Shown here: positions 15,901-22,079 of the stretch, piece by piece
How the letters are laid out: the number at the start of each line of letters is the position of its first letter
Position numbering within the stretch: the stretch's first letter is position 1
DNA from: Chloroflexota bacterium
GTDB taxonomy: Bacteria; Chloroflexota; Dehalococcoidia; SZUA-161; SpSt-899
Direction: 5' to 3'
NCBI GenBank assembly: GCA_018725455.1
Contig: QLUN01000001.1
Span: 1-26,187 of the forward strand
Length of the DNA: 26,187 nucleotides
Made by a program: the position numbers and the translations under genes
Notes under the pieces: generated by a model
What the model was told of the DNA's origin: nothing
Seen by the model: only the letters and a program-made list of their open reading frames with translations
The model's database searches: none

Positions 15901-17774
15901 AGATCAGCCGACTCCCATAACCCGCTTGATGGGTTACAGTAAGCCAATCCCTCGGCTAATAATGACGCCTCAACATCTTCGACAGACTGTTTAACAAGCC
16001 TAGCAATGAAATAAGGGATAACTCGACCTGTTTGAGCCAAGCATATCTGTAACGCTTCTTGCACAGTTTCAGCATGATCGGGCATGATAACCGCTTTTGC
16101 GGTTCGGCGATAAAACAAATCCGCCTTTGTTGTCTTGCCTGTTTCGCTATCCCACTTCTCTAATGACAGCACCAGTGGAAAATCAGGATCAAGCCGAAGC
16201 GCCTTGACATTCCTCTTGTCGTTAATTGGGCCAAATGACTTTACAAACGCCTGATAAGCCGCACCCATACCAGCACGCAGAATCTCAAGTTTGCTGTCAT
16301 CTTCCTCATAAGCCTGACGCTCAACAAGCTTTCTTGTTGAATCGCGCAATGGAATCATTGAAAGGATTTTTGCTTCGTCTGCCTTGGTGACATGAGCCTC
16401 TACCACTTCATTCCCAGCACTCACCCCCACTCGTCCATTACTCATAACCAAGTACGAACCAGGCTTAATGCGCACCCCTAAAGACTCACGAGCCGGATCA
16501 GGAACAATCACCTCGACCTTTCGCGGCGTGTAGCATGCCGGAACGGTCAGGAGGTCAACCGCAGTAGCGAGCGCTACCCGCCAGTCGCCTTCACAGTGAG
16601 CGATAGAAGACCGCCCGCCGTACTGCCTCGTTACCATCCTTCGCTCACCAATGAATCGCTCATCAGGGAGTGCGGCGGCATTGTAGTTTTTGCCAGAGAA
16701 TTCAAAGCTCGACGCTATCTCGCTCGCCCAATCGCTGCTACTGATCCGAGCCTCATCTTTCCCTCTTTTGCGCAAAATCAAAAAATCGATCGACGCTTCT
16801 GTTCCTGCAAATGCCTTAAAGGACTGACTCGGCAATCGGACGGCATGCACCAGATCCGCATGTGCGCTTAACCATAAACGGGTTGCCGGGTTTGATTTAT
16901 CAAGCGTTCCGCTCGATGTTAGAAAAGCGACCAATCCACCCTCGCGAACCAGCGTCATGGCACGGCCAAAGAAAAAATCATGGATGAGCCACTTGCGGTA
17001 CTCTGATCGCTCGGCAGAAACCACTCCAAAATTTCCGAAAGGAACATTAGAGATGGCTAAATCAAAGCCCCCTTCAGGAAGATCAACCTTCTCAAAGCCG
17101 TCGATGTGAACCTGTGTGTCCGGCTGCGCGTACAGCGCCCGGAGGATGCGGCCCGTGGTCGGATCTTTCTCGATGGCCGTAACGGTCGATGTTGCTACCA
17201 TCTCTTGTGGCATGGTTCCCAGTAGAAGCCCAGTTCCAGCAGAGGGCTCGAGAATCCGCCCCCCATTGAAACCTGTCTGCTTGATCCATTCCCACATGGC
17301 CTTGCACACCTCAATCGGTGTAAAAAACGCCGTGTTCACCGAATGGCGCGCCGATTCAATGTCCTCCCCATCAGCAATCAGTTTTTGCAACTCATCGCGC
17401 TCATTGCGAAGAGGTGCCCAGGTGGTGTCAAATATCTTCGGAACTGCGCCCCATCCAGAGTAGCGATTGAGCGCAGCGCGCTCTTCTTCAGTCGGATCGC
17501 GATGCTCTGCCTCGATCTGATTGAGAATCCGAAGAGCATTCAAATTTCGCTCAATGCGATCAGCTTGGCCATGAGCAGATTCAACGCTCTGAATCAAAGG
17601 CCACTGATTTGTAACCTTTGGCGTTCTGGAGGCTGCCGGGAAGGGCAAAACCGTTGCGGATGCCTCCCTCATGGATATGCTTGTCGCCTGCGGAGGGATC
17701 GCCTCAAGGGGATTCTCCCCAGGCCCAAATCCTGGCAGGTACATCATCACTTCGGCCAATGCCTTGAGTTTCAT
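12927..17774 (-). CDS. Giant DarB-like N6-adenine methyltransferase / DEAH helicase
   Basis: The 1615-aa protein joins a Class I DNA methyltransferase to a superfamily 2 helicase. Methyltransferase: LNRYSGWGAVP (102-112), motif I ILEPSAGTG (174-182), acidic AIEKD (200-204), and NVPF (243-246) in place of NPPF/Y. Helicase: Walker A HCVGAGKT with Lys842, DEAH at 996-999, ATGTPISNS, and motif VI QREGRIERQG (1323-1332). The C-terminus after about 1500 is helical. Proteins of this layout on phage P1 (DarB) and conjugative elements help incoming DNA escape restriction, so an antirestriction or DNA-protection role is inferred. AAGGAGAG precedes the ATG. It has its own shared-type promoter element (17792-17843) and its own terminators on both sides. 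Confidence 0.88.
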   Translation of the reverse strand: MKLKALAEVMMYLPGFGPGENPLEAIPPQATSISMREASATVLPFPAASRTPKVTNQWPLIQSVESAHGQADRIERNLNALRILNQIEAEHRDPTEEERAALNRYSGWGAVPKIFDTTWAPLRNERDELQKLIADGEDIESARHSVNTAFFTPIEVCKAMWEWIKQTGFNGGRILEPSAGTGLLLGTMPQEMVATSTVTAIEKDPTTGRILRALYAQPDTQVHIDGFEKVDLPEGGFDLAISNVPFGNFGVVSAERSEYRKWLIHDFFFGRAMTLVREGGLVAFLTSSGTLDKSNPATRLWLSAHADLVHAVRLPSQSFKAFAGTEASIDFLILRKRGKDEARISSSDWASEIASSFEFSGKNYNAAALPDERFIGERRMVTRQYGGRSSIAHCEGDWRVALATAVDLLTVPACYTPRKVEVIVPDPARESLGVRIKPGSYLVMSNGRVGVSAGNEVVEAHVTKADEAKILSMIPLRDSTRKLVERQAYEEDDSKLEILRAGMGAAYQAFVKSFGPINDKRNVKALRLDPDFPLVLSLEKWDSETGKTTKADLFYRRTAKAVIMPDHAETVQEALQICLAQTGRVIPYFIARLVKQSVEDVEASLLAEGLAYCNPSSGLWESADLYLSGDVKTKLSMASAAGSAFLSNVEALKGVIPEDIKPKDITINLGASWIPCDILSQFVNERLGGHKAEVSLNAKVSLWSMNGYCSPSAKFSTSRISTGDLFVLALNQKEPEIRDRDHENKSYKLNPDETLAACAAQENIREAFSDWIYADEKREARIHEIYNRVMNRYVERKIDGSRLVLPGFSHCLELRQHQKDAIWRIVSGKANTLLAHCVGAGKTLVMICAAMEMRRTGKARKPLIVVPSHMLEQFMAEFLRAYPGASVLAASKDDATKENRKSLVARMTAWSWDAIIMTHSSFGRIQSSPDRVKAFINNELEILTAAMSSENDKKTIKEIESAKSRLNNRLELLATGWGKDDFITLEETGVDHLSVDEAHMAKNLYRFSRMTRIAGLPNSDSQRAFDMLLKVREITFIRNDECGITFATGTPISNSMAELWTMQTFLQPSTLQRIGYEMFDSWASAFGRVVKAVELRPDGGGYRVNARFSKFVNLPELMSVFSEVADIKTKEMLSLPTPITHRVTVVAEGSPTLKAFVQTLVERSESIRAGKVKADVDNMLSVTFDGRCAATDMRLVGGEDEAGSKVNLCVDKLVEVHANTTSNLGTQAVFLDMSTPKGAGVWSLYGDMKEKLIKRGIPPSEIAFIHDASTDAAKEKLFASVRSGKTRILLGSTEKMGVGTNIQKRLVALHHIDAPWKPSCVEQREGRIERQGNENEEVTIYRYVTSGSFDSYMWQCLHNKARFIAQVMSGEGGRSAEDAELSALSYAEVKALASGNPLVLEKAGVDADVLKLEALHRQWVKQTGDARYALRTLPSRIHAYNQLARAQDEDEKAIVDVSHKNFEMVIREEVFTDRKEASRRLFSLMLRSRGNQAFLAGNFAGFEMWIDGSGREAELSLKGQATWDVRVAARHNGPIDAIMDTIRNIRGESERTLRRLDAMNRDLSVARAMMDQGFDQMGRLEELRARQDKINTELGVFEGAKAAIDDADPQAAKAA

Positions 17775-17791
17775 TCAATCTCTCCTTTTGA

Positions 17792-17843
17792 GCCCGTTAG
17801 TGGGCCGATGGGGATTGATGGAAGCCGCAGTGATCGGTGTTGC
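17792..17843 (-). promoter_or_regulatory. Shared promoter/leader element, copy for the methyltransferase-helicase
   Basis: Box 1 TTGCAACA with G at 17843, box 2 TCAAT beginning at 17818, 25 bases later. Hairpin GCCC/GGGC (17805-17802 and 17795-17792) with loop ACTAAC. The start codon is 44 bases after box 2. Confidence 0.65.
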
Positions 17844-17859
17844 AAGTGTTTTTTTGAAC

Positions 17860-17891
17860 AAAAAAAGCCCCGCTCAATGCGGGGCTTTTTT
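17860..17891. terminator. Bidirectional terminator after the 17904 gene
   Basis: Arms GCCCCGC (17867-17873) and GCGGGGC (17879-17885), loop TCAAT, A-run and T-run on the two sides. The box 1 of the next unit starts only about 17 bases beyond it. Confidence 0.85.
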
Positions 17892-17903
17892 GTGGTTGTG
17901 CGG

Positions 17904-18251
17904 CTATTCGATTTCGCTGTCGCAGAACGCCAGCCTCTCCTGTGAAGCAACCTCTGTCAGTCGAAGGTAGGAACCTGGCTTTTGAATGCGAAGGCGGGCA
18001 CTCAATCGATTCAAAGCGATCATCGTTGCATTGATGCTGTAGACCGCCCCTTGCTGATCGCGAAGTCGCAGCATCATGCCCGGCTCTGCGCAGGCAATGG
18101 CCCGGTGGATTGCCAGCCTCAAGGCCAGTCGAACACGAGTCTCGGGCTGGCGCTGGTACGCCTTGGCACACATCCTGAGCACTTGAGTGTCCGTGGTGTA
18201 CCCCATGTCCCTCAGTCCAGAGAACGCCTGTCTAATCTGTGCAACACTCAT
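17904..18251 (-). CDS. Hypothetical protein (115 aa)
   Basis: No family recognised. The sequence is basic and helical in its first half (MSVAQIRQAFSGLRDMGY, then RVRLALRLAIHRAIACAEPG) and carries a short beta part near DQQGAVYSINATMIALN. GGAG lies seven bases before ATG. It is a single-gene unit: shared element upstream, terminator downstream. A small DNA- or RNA-binding role would fit its composition, but there is no motif to prove it. Confidence 0.65.
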   Translation of the reverse strand: MSVAQIRQAFSGLRDMGYTTDTQVLRMCAKAYQRQPETRVRLALRLAIHRAIACAEPGMMLRLRDQQGAVYSINATMIALNRLSARLRIQKPGSYLRLTEVASQERLAFCDSEIE

Positions 18252-18267
18252 CGTTGAACTCCGTAAC

Positions 18268-18320
18268 GCCGGCCATCTGCCGGCAGTCGGATTGCTCTCG
18301 GATTGATTACGATTCGTTGC
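18268..18320 (-). promoter_or_regulatory. Shared promoter/leader element, copy for the 17904 gene
   Basis: Box 1 CTCGCAACG (last base varies), G at 18320; box 2 GCAAT beginning at 18295, 25 bases later. The hairpin has the strongest arms of the set, GCCGGC and GCCGGC (18284-18279 and 18273-18268), with loop AGATG. Confidence 0.7.
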
Positions 18321-18347
18321 GAGAAAAAGGCTGTAACGACCTTGAGC

Positions 18348-18378
18348 AAAAAAAAGCCCTGACGATAGTCAGGGCTTT
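18348..18378 (-). terminator. Terminator after the 18392 gene
   Basis: Arms GCCCTGAC and GTCAGGGC around loop of four, followed by eight T on the minus strand. Confidence 0.85.
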
Positions 18379-18391
18379 GGACATCTTGCAG

Positions 18392-18607
18392 TTACTCGGC
18401 CATTTCGGCCTCGAACTGCATTAAAAGTAGTCTTTCGGAGCGGATTGATTCCTTTCTCGTCTCCTCTTTTAAGAGGAGCTTTACAGCAGCATAACGCGGA
18501 TCATTCCGCGGGATGCTGTTCAACTTGTTTGCCATCCTCATTAGGATGGATGTGTTTCTTTCGGCTCTACGCTCTTCTGCGTCGAGCAACTTCAAATCAA
18601 CAGTCAT
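18392..18607 (-). CDS. Small helical hypothetical protein (71 aa)
   Basis: The protein is charged and helical (LDAEERRAERNTSILMRMANKLNSI, LLLKEETRKESIRSERLLLMQFEAEMAE), with no motif of a known family. The ATG at 18607 is used because AGGAG lies upstream and because the in-frame extension above it crosses the promoter element and the tandem repeats, giving a His-Ser-Gln repeat with no coding character. The leader has two hairpins: the shared-element one (CCTC/GAGG) and a second, TGTACT/AGTACA, that overlaps the ribosome site. Confidence 0.7.
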   Translation of the reverse strand: MTVDLKLLDAEERRAERNTSILMRMANKLNSIPRNDPRYAAVKLLLKEETRKESIRSERLLLMQFEAEMAE

Positions 18608-18611
18608 TTCC

Positions 18612-18629
18612 TGTACTCCTGTCAGTACA
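18612..18629 (-). promoter_or_regulatory. RBS-overlapping hairpin with ACAGGA motifs
   Basis: On the minus strand UGUACU-GACAGG-AGUACA can fold with AGGAG of the ribosome site partly in the loop, and a second ACAGGA follows just before AUG. Two GGA motifs, one of them in a hexaloop, are the kind of pattern CsrA proteins bind, and a CsrA homologue is encoded on this element. Confidence 0.35.
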
Positions 18630-18632
18630 TTT

Positions 18633-18682
18633 CCTCGAAGTGAGGCAGCAGCATTGCCCGCTCCTCTAGTGTGGGTTGTTGC
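18633..18682 (-). promoter_or_regulatory. Shared promoter/leader element, copy for the 18392 gene
   Basis: Box 1 CACGCAACA with G at 18682; box 2 GCAAT beginning at 18657, 25 bases later. Hairpin CCTC/GAGG (18645-18642 and 18636-18633) with loop ACTTC. Four extra tandem copies of box 1 stand immediately upstream. Confidence 0.7.
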
Positions 18683-18693
18683 GTGCTCTTGTT

Positions 18694-18729
18694 GCGAGTG
18701 TTGCGAGTGCTGCGAGTGTTGCGAGTGCA
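18694..18729 (-). repeat. Four tandem 9-bp repeats identical to the box 1 motif
   Basis: Read on the minus strand the unit is CTCGCAACA, with one copy CTCGCAGCA. The array is enclosed by inverted CTTGTTGC and GCAACAAG (18736-18743 and 18688-18695). After AGAG comes the normal box 1 CACGCAACA. The array is in front of the promoter, not inside a supported gene. Confidence 0.75.
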
Positions 18730-18775
18730 GAACTTGCAACAAGATGACCACCCCACCCTATTCTGGATGATGAAC

Positions 18776-18809
18776 AAAAACCCCGACCAGAGAGCAAGTC
18801 TGGTCGGGG
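18776..18809 (-). terminator. Terminator after the annealing-protein gene
   Basis: Arms CCCCGACCAGA (18781-18791) and TCTGGTCGGGG (18799-18809), followed by five T on the minus strand. Confidence 0.88.
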
Positions 18810-18819
18810 ATTGGTTTTG

Positions 18820-20007
18820 TTAAGCCGCCTGCTTCTGGGAAGCGATGCGGCGAGCCTTGACGGTGAGTTGTTCGTGGATCCGTATCAGGATTGACGGATC
18901 AGCAGCTTCAAAGCTACTTGTTCCGTGATACGCCAATACGTTGGCCGGATCCGTCTTAGTTCTATCTATCAGACCGCTGATCTCTTCAATCAACCGATCG
19001 CGAGCATCCTTGTCTCCCGGTGAATGAGCCTCGCTCGAGGCACCAGATGCCTCGGGCGCTGGAGTCTCCTTTGGAGTCTCCTTTGGAACTTCCTTGTCGA
19101 TCTGTTGCATCGCTGCCAACTCGTCCATTGATGCTTTGGCGTAAATGGACAATCCGTACCCGGTACAATGGGCTATGGCCTTCGCCAGGCAGCGCATGAC
19201 TGCTGTGTTCCACATGGCTGCCGTGGGGTTAAGGCACGGCTGGTTGTGTAGGATCACTTTCTTATTTGCCTTGCTGGTGATCTCCTTTGACTCCGTGATG
19301 GCAAGAGTTTCCTCGTGCTCAATACCCTTGTAAGCCACCTTGACAGTAACCAGGTACCCTCCCGGAACCCGGAGGTAGGGCTGAACAGAAGCCTCACCAT
19401 TTTCATTGGAAGTGTCAAATTCGACCACTTGCCAATGGAAGTTCGGATCTGTGATCCGGGCAGCGGCAAGAGCAGAAGGCCACTCTAGATAAGGGCGGCG
19501 CTCTGCCATCCCCACTCGGGGCTCAACGATTGAGAGATCTGTTTCTGGTGTAACACCAACCTCGTTCACAAAATCAACGCCGTTGGTGAAAACGGAATTT
19601 CTACCGCTCTTCAGGTGTACACCAAGGCCGATGCCAAGGGCCATTGAAATGCTCTTTCTTTTGGTGGTTGTAATCCCGTCCGCGATGTCCCGGCTATCAA
19701 GACGATCAACAGGAATGGGCTGATTCTTGTTGTCGAGAATCACGGAAAACGACCGACAAGGCTTTTCACCGAATCCTTTCGTATCTACGGCAATTACCGC
19801 CCCTCCGAATACCTCTCGGTACGGCAGATCATCCTTGTATCGGACAACCGCCTGTTTTGGTCGGTTGGCTAGAATGATGATTCTGGAAGTCGGAACGTAG
19901 GTTAGTGGAATCTTGTTCCCACTTTTTTTGTCCTCAATCTCAAGGACAAATGAAAAAGGCGTTACATCGACGCATGCAGCGTCGAAAAACGATTTATGTG
20001 CTTTCAT
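18820..20007 (-). CDS. Single-strand annealing protein, DUF1071/Sak3-like
   Basis: The 395-aa product shows the DUF1071/Sak3 pattern at about residues 173-300: WPSALAAARITDPNFHWQVVEF (176-197), PYLRVPGGYLVTVKV (210-224), then TAAMWNTAVMRCLAKAIAHCTGYGLSIYA (262-290). Such proteins coat single-stranded DNA and anneal complementary strands, as Red beta does. The first 135 residues show the same order of features again (PY at 62, GGAVIAVDTKG, LDNKNQPIP, TTTKRKSISMALGIGLGVHL), so the family core may be duplicated. A Pro/Glu linker at 305-330 leads to a helical tail. GGAG is six bases before the ATG at 20007. The gene is a separate unit with the shared promoter; its natural partners are the YqaJ exonuclease (22972) and SSB (24761). 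Confidence 0.82.
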   Translation of the reverse strand: MKAHKSFFDAACVDVTPFSFVLEIEDKKSGNKIPLTYVPTSRIIILANRPKQAVVRYKDDLPYREVFGGAVIAVDTKGFGEKPCRSFSVILDNKNQPIPVDRLDSRDIADGITTTKRKSISMALGIGLGVHLKSGRNSVFTNGVDFVNEVGVTPETDLSIVEPRVGMAERRPYLEWPSALAAARITDPNFHWQVVEFDTSNENGEASVQPYLRVPGGYLVTVKVAYKGIEHEETLAITESKEITSKANKKVILHNQPCLNPTAAMWNTAVMRCLAKAIAHCTGYGLSIYAKASMDELAAMQQIDKEVPKETPKETPAPEASGASSEAHSPGDKDARDRLIEEISGLIDRTKTDPANVLAYHGTSSFEAADPSILIRIHEQLTVKARRIASQKQAA

Positions 20008-20022
20008 CTGCAACTCCATTAA

Positions 20023-20073
20023 GCCGCAGGACGCGGCAGGAATGTTGCTAAAGCTTGAGCTTGCATCTGTTGC
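20023..20073 (-). promoter_or_regulatory. Shared promoter/leader element, copy for the annealing protein
   Basis: Box 1 CACGCAACA with G at 20073; box 2 GCAAC beginning at 20048, 25 bases later. Hairpin GCCGC/GCGGC (20037-20033 and 20027-20023) with loop GTCCT, and CATT/AATG can extend the stem outward. Confidence 0.75.
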
Positions 20074-20096
20074 GTGCGTGGAGTTATTTTACAAAC

Positions 20097-20744
20097 TCAT
20101 TCGCAGGCAACACCGTCCCTGTCGCGATCCATTGAAGCACGGTACTCCGGCGAGCCCAGTTGAGCCGGAGCCCTCCCTGCCCGACGCAGGTCATCACACG
20201 TCATGACCCCAGGGTCATTAGGCCTTCGATTGGATAATTCCACGCCTTCAGCGCTGCTACGCCCGCGATTGGCTGATCGAAAGTCCCACGGCGCTACGAA
20301 CTCGCCCTGCCAAACACCTCGTCGCTCTCTTCGAGCTTCCGCAGCGCCTGCAAGGTGCTTTCTGCCTCCGAACTGCACATAGGGTAGAGCCCATCCGTTT
20401 CTAATCATCCAAGCGTTGACGCTCACTTGGCCCATGTAGCACTCGCCGATTGCTCGCTTGAATCGATCACGAGCGGCCACCTCGCATCGAACGTTTTGGC
20501 TGCCAATGAAATCTGACAAAGCTAGTGCCGCTTGCTGACCACAGCGATATTCGCGGCCGCCAGAATCACTGCACGTTTGCGACGACTCAGGCGCGTCTAT
20601 CGCGCTTAGCCGCACCCTCTCAGAGCGAATTTCGATGGTGTCGCCATCAATCACTGAAGCACGCCCGATGAGGGTCTGGCCCTCGGATAACACAGGAAAA
20701 GCTGCAATGGCCGCAGCAAGAGCAACGCAAGAACGGTAACGCAT
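20097..20744 (-). CDS. Secreted staphylococcal-type nuclease with Excalibur C-terminus
   Basis: The 215-aa protein has a signal peptide (cleavage near residue 22), an SNase domain at about 24-150 and an Excalibur motif at 180-215. Active-site positions of the family are kept: VIDGDTIEI (31-39), VRLSAIDAPE with Arg45 and Glu53, and RDRFKRAIG with Arg97. The C-terminus TCDDLRRAG...MDRDRDGVACE carries the D-x-D-x-D-G calcium-binding loop and the two Cys. It would degrade DNA or RNA outside the cytoplasm; plasmid copies are common but their role is unclear. It lies 37 bases after the zinc-ribbon gene and has no promoter element, so the two are probably one operon. A C-run precedes the ATG, and no strong ribosome site is visible besides GGGGGG. 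Confidence 0.88.
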   Translation of the reverse strand: MRYRSCVALAAAIAAFPVLSEGQTLIGRASVIDGDTIEIRSERVRLSAIDAPESSQTCSDSGGREYRCGQQAALALSDFIGSQNVRCEVAARDRFKRAIGECYMGQVSVNAWMIRNGWALPYVQFGGRKHLAGAAEARRERRGVWQGEFVAPWDFRSANRGRSSAEGVELSNRRPNDPGVMTCDDLRRAGRAPAQLGSPEYRASMDRDRDGVACE

Positions 20745-20780
20745 CGCACCCCCCCTTTTTTTGCCCTCAAAGCAACAGTG

Positions 20781-21098
20781 CTAGACAACAGGCCCACCCA
20801 TGCCAAGGCTGCGCATCATAGCCTCGGAGGCTTCTAGGCAATCATTGCACCAGGGCTCGAATAGATTGGGGCCAACCTCAACGCGAACCGTTGACGGCTT
20901 GCTCATACAGCACTGGCACAATCCCTTACCCACCGGCTTTGGCGTCCCTAACGGCATGATGTCAACACCACACGTCTTGCAGGGCAATATAAAGGTGTTG
21001 AACTCCAGCTTGCTGCGTCGAGAGAGTGGCGGCGCTAAAAGATGCCCGCAAGAACCGCAAGCAGACTTCGGCCCTGGGAAGTTAATGATGTTGCTCAT
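20781..21098 (-). CDS. Zinc-ribbon-type small protein (105 aa)
   Basis: Four cysteine clusters are visible: Cys14-x-x-Cys17, Cys40-x-x-Cys43, Cys61-x-Cys63-Cys64 and Cys84-x-x-Cys87, enough for two treble-clef or ribbon zinc sites. No further family is recognised. It begins MSNIINFPGPKSACGSCG. The ribosome site is weak. A promoter TTGTCT, 16 bases, TATGCT (21167-21140 on the minus strand) and a palindrome at 21168-21181 lie upstream, so it is regulated differently from its neighbours. It probably shares a transcript with the nuclease gene. Confidence 0.65.
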   Translation of the reverse strand: MSNIINFPGPKSACGSCGHLLAPPLSRRSKLEFNTFILPCKTCGVDIMPLGTPKPVGKGLCQCCMSKPSTVRVEVGPNLFEPWCNDCLEASEAMMRSLGMGGPVV

Positions 21099-21139
21099 GA
21101 GCTACTCACTTGTGTTGCTTCCGATGTGTGCATGGATCA

Positions 21140-21181
21140 AGCATAGCCCTGTCATCGCGTGAGACAAAAACACCAGTGTTT
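21140..21181 (-). promoter_or_regulatory. Promoter with upstream palindrome for the zinc-ribbon/nuclease operon
   Basis: -35 TTGTCT (21167-21162), 16 bases, -10 TATGCT (21145-21140). Directly upstream is AAACAC-CA-GTGTTT (21168-21181), a symmetric site suited to a dimeric regulator. Confidence 0.45.
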
Positions 21182-21242
21182 ACTTGGGCCTCGAGGCACC
21201 AATTGGCGGCACGGAGCCTGCTTGCCAAGCAACCCCAAAAGG

Positions 21243-21275
21243 AAAAAAGCCCCGACAAATACCGTGTCGGGGCTT
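21243..21275 (-). terminator. Terminator after the membrane-protein pair
   Basis: Arms GCCCCGACA (21249-21257) and TGTCGGGGC (21265-21273), followed by six T on the minus strand. Confidence 0.88.
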
Positions 21276-21280
21276 GCTTA

Positions 21281-21496
21281 TCATCGTCTGAAGTTTTTGG
21301 CCTTGGCCTTGAAGGCCGAATAGGCGACCCAGCCCCCTATGGCCGAGCTTCCGACTAACAGGCCCAGCGTTACTGCTGGAACCAGAATTTCCATCATAAA
21401 TGCAGGAAAAAACTGGAACCCGAAGACAATGATTCCAATGCAAATGAAAAGGCCTATGAAAGCTCCCGCCCCGACCCTTGCTTCCTGCTCATTCAT
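21281..21496 (-). CDS. Small membrane protein with two transmembrane segments (71 aa)
   Basis: After MNEQEARVGAG come two hydrophobic stretches, roughly 9-28 (FIGLFICIGIIVFGFQFF) and 35-58 (LVPAVTLGLLVGSSAIGGW), and a basic tail (FKAKAKNFRR), which predicts a hairpin in the inner membrane. GGAG stands six bases before the ATG at 21496. The start overlaps the end of the 21489 gene by eight bases, which implies coupled translation. Its function is not known; small membrane proteins next to DNA-entry genes may act in entry exclusion or stability, but that is only a possibility. Confidence 0.7.
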   Translation of the reverse strand: MNEQEARVGAGAFIGLFICIGIIVFGFQFFPAFMMEILVPAVTLGLLVGSSAIGGWVAYSAFKAKAKNFRR

Positions 21497-21674
21497 TGAA
21501 TTCTCCAGTGAAGGAGAGGCCCATAAATGCTCCGAAAGTTCCGAAGCGGATTCCAAGGGCACCTGAAAGGGCTGGGTTAAGCCCTTGTCTGCCATCGGCC
21601 TCCAGTGAAGCCAAGTCGGCGGCCTCAGCCGCCTGTTTTGCGGCTTCAGCCGCAAAAATGAGATCAAAAAGCAT
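21489..21674 (-). CDS. Small Ala-rich hypothetical protein (61 aa)
   Basis: Starts MLFDLIFAAEAAKQAAEAADLASLEAD and ends with a Gly/Phe-rich part (LGIRFGTFGAFMGLSF). AGGAG is six bases before the ATG at 21674. The long in-frame upstream extension is not supported by a ribosome site and would cross the shared element. It is the first gene of a two-gene unit with the membrane protein. Confidence 0.6.
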   Translation of the reverse strand: MLFDLIFAAEAAKQAAEAADLASLEADGRQGLNPALSGALGIRFGTFGAFMGLSFTGEFNE

Positions 21675-21709
21675 TCTGTACTCCTGCCCCGGTTGGTTGT
21701 GTGGGCGAA

Positions 21710-21764
21710 TGCCCGCTGAGTTGGGGCAAAGGAGTTGATGTTTGGATTTCGCAAGCACTGTTGC
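21710..21764 (-). promoter_or_regulatory. Shared promoter/leader element, leftward copy for the membrane-protein pair
   Basis: Box 1 CTCGCAACA with G at 21764; box 2 TCAAC is 26 bases later, one more than in the other copies. Hairpin TGCCC/GGGCA (21728-21724 and 21714-21710) has a nine-base loop. The leader is longer than in the other units. Confidence 0.5.
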
Positions 21765-21766
21765 GA

Positions 21767-21780
21767 GCATGCCGGCATGC
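21767..21780. repeat. Perfect 14-bp palindrome between two divergent shared elements
   Basis: GCATGCCGGCATGC lies between, and partly inside, the two opposed box 1 sites (TGTTGC at 21759-21764 and GCAACA at 21779-21784). Confidence 0.65.
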
Positions 21781-21830
21781 AACAGTCATCGCCCTTTGTT
21801 CATGCAATTCCGCTGTCGCAATCCGCGACA
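21779..21830 (+). promoter_or_regulatory. Shared promoter/leader element, rightward copy for the 21847 gene
   Basis: Box 1 GCAACA at 21779 and box 2 GCAAT at 21804, 25 bases apart. Perfect hairpin TGTCGC/GCGACA (21814-21819 and 21825-21830) with loop AATCC. It is on the opposite strand from most other copies and still points into a gene. Confidence 0.75.
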
Positions 21831-21846
21831 AGTAAAGAGAAAGAGG

Positions 21847-22035
21847 ATGTTGTACCCATGCGCCATTAAGCAATACGGCTTCTATGAAGGCATCGGTCAT
21901 ACGACCAGCCTCACGGGAGCAAAGGCAATACTGATTCAGTTTTGTGAAAGATTCAAACAACCCGAGGTCAGTCGAAAACTGATTCGTCTTGATGGCGAAA
22001 TGGTTGAGGCTTTCGTATTTGAGTCCGATCAATAA
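21847..22035 (+). CDS. Small hypothetical protein (62 aa)
   Basis: The start at 21847 follows a purine-rich AAAGAGAAAGAGG region. The protein (MLYPCAIKQYGFYEGIGHTT... FVFESDQ) has no recognised family. Support that it is a real gene comes from its setting: a perfect copy of the shared promoter element upstream in the right orientation and a terminator just after the stop. An upstream in-frame ATG at 21802 would lie inside the element and is not preferred. Confidence 0.6.
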   Translation: MLYPCAIKQYGFYEGIGHTTSLTGAKAILIQFCERFKQPEVSRKLIRLDGEMVEAFVFESDQ

Positions 22036-22039
22036 AGCA

Positions 22040-22074
22040 ACCCCCCTTTCTCTAGTGATAGAGATTGGGGGGTT
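22040..22074. terminator. Bidirectional terminator between the 21847 and 22080 genes
   Basis: Arms CCCCCC...CTCTA (22041-22054) and TAGAG...GGGGGG (22059-22072), loop GTGA, short internal mismatch. It serves two convergent units. Confidence 0.75.
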
Positions 22075-22079
22075 ATTGG

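Noticed and set aside
18694..18729. Tandem repeats as a CRISPR array or replication iterons
   Set aside because: Units are 9 bp without spacers and equal the promoter box 1; no cas genes and no initiator gene beside them.
18608..18751. N-terminal extension of the 18392 gene with a His-Ser-Gln repeat
   Set aside because: The repeat is the translation of the tandem DNA boxes; a ribosome site and the promoter element both place the start at 18607.
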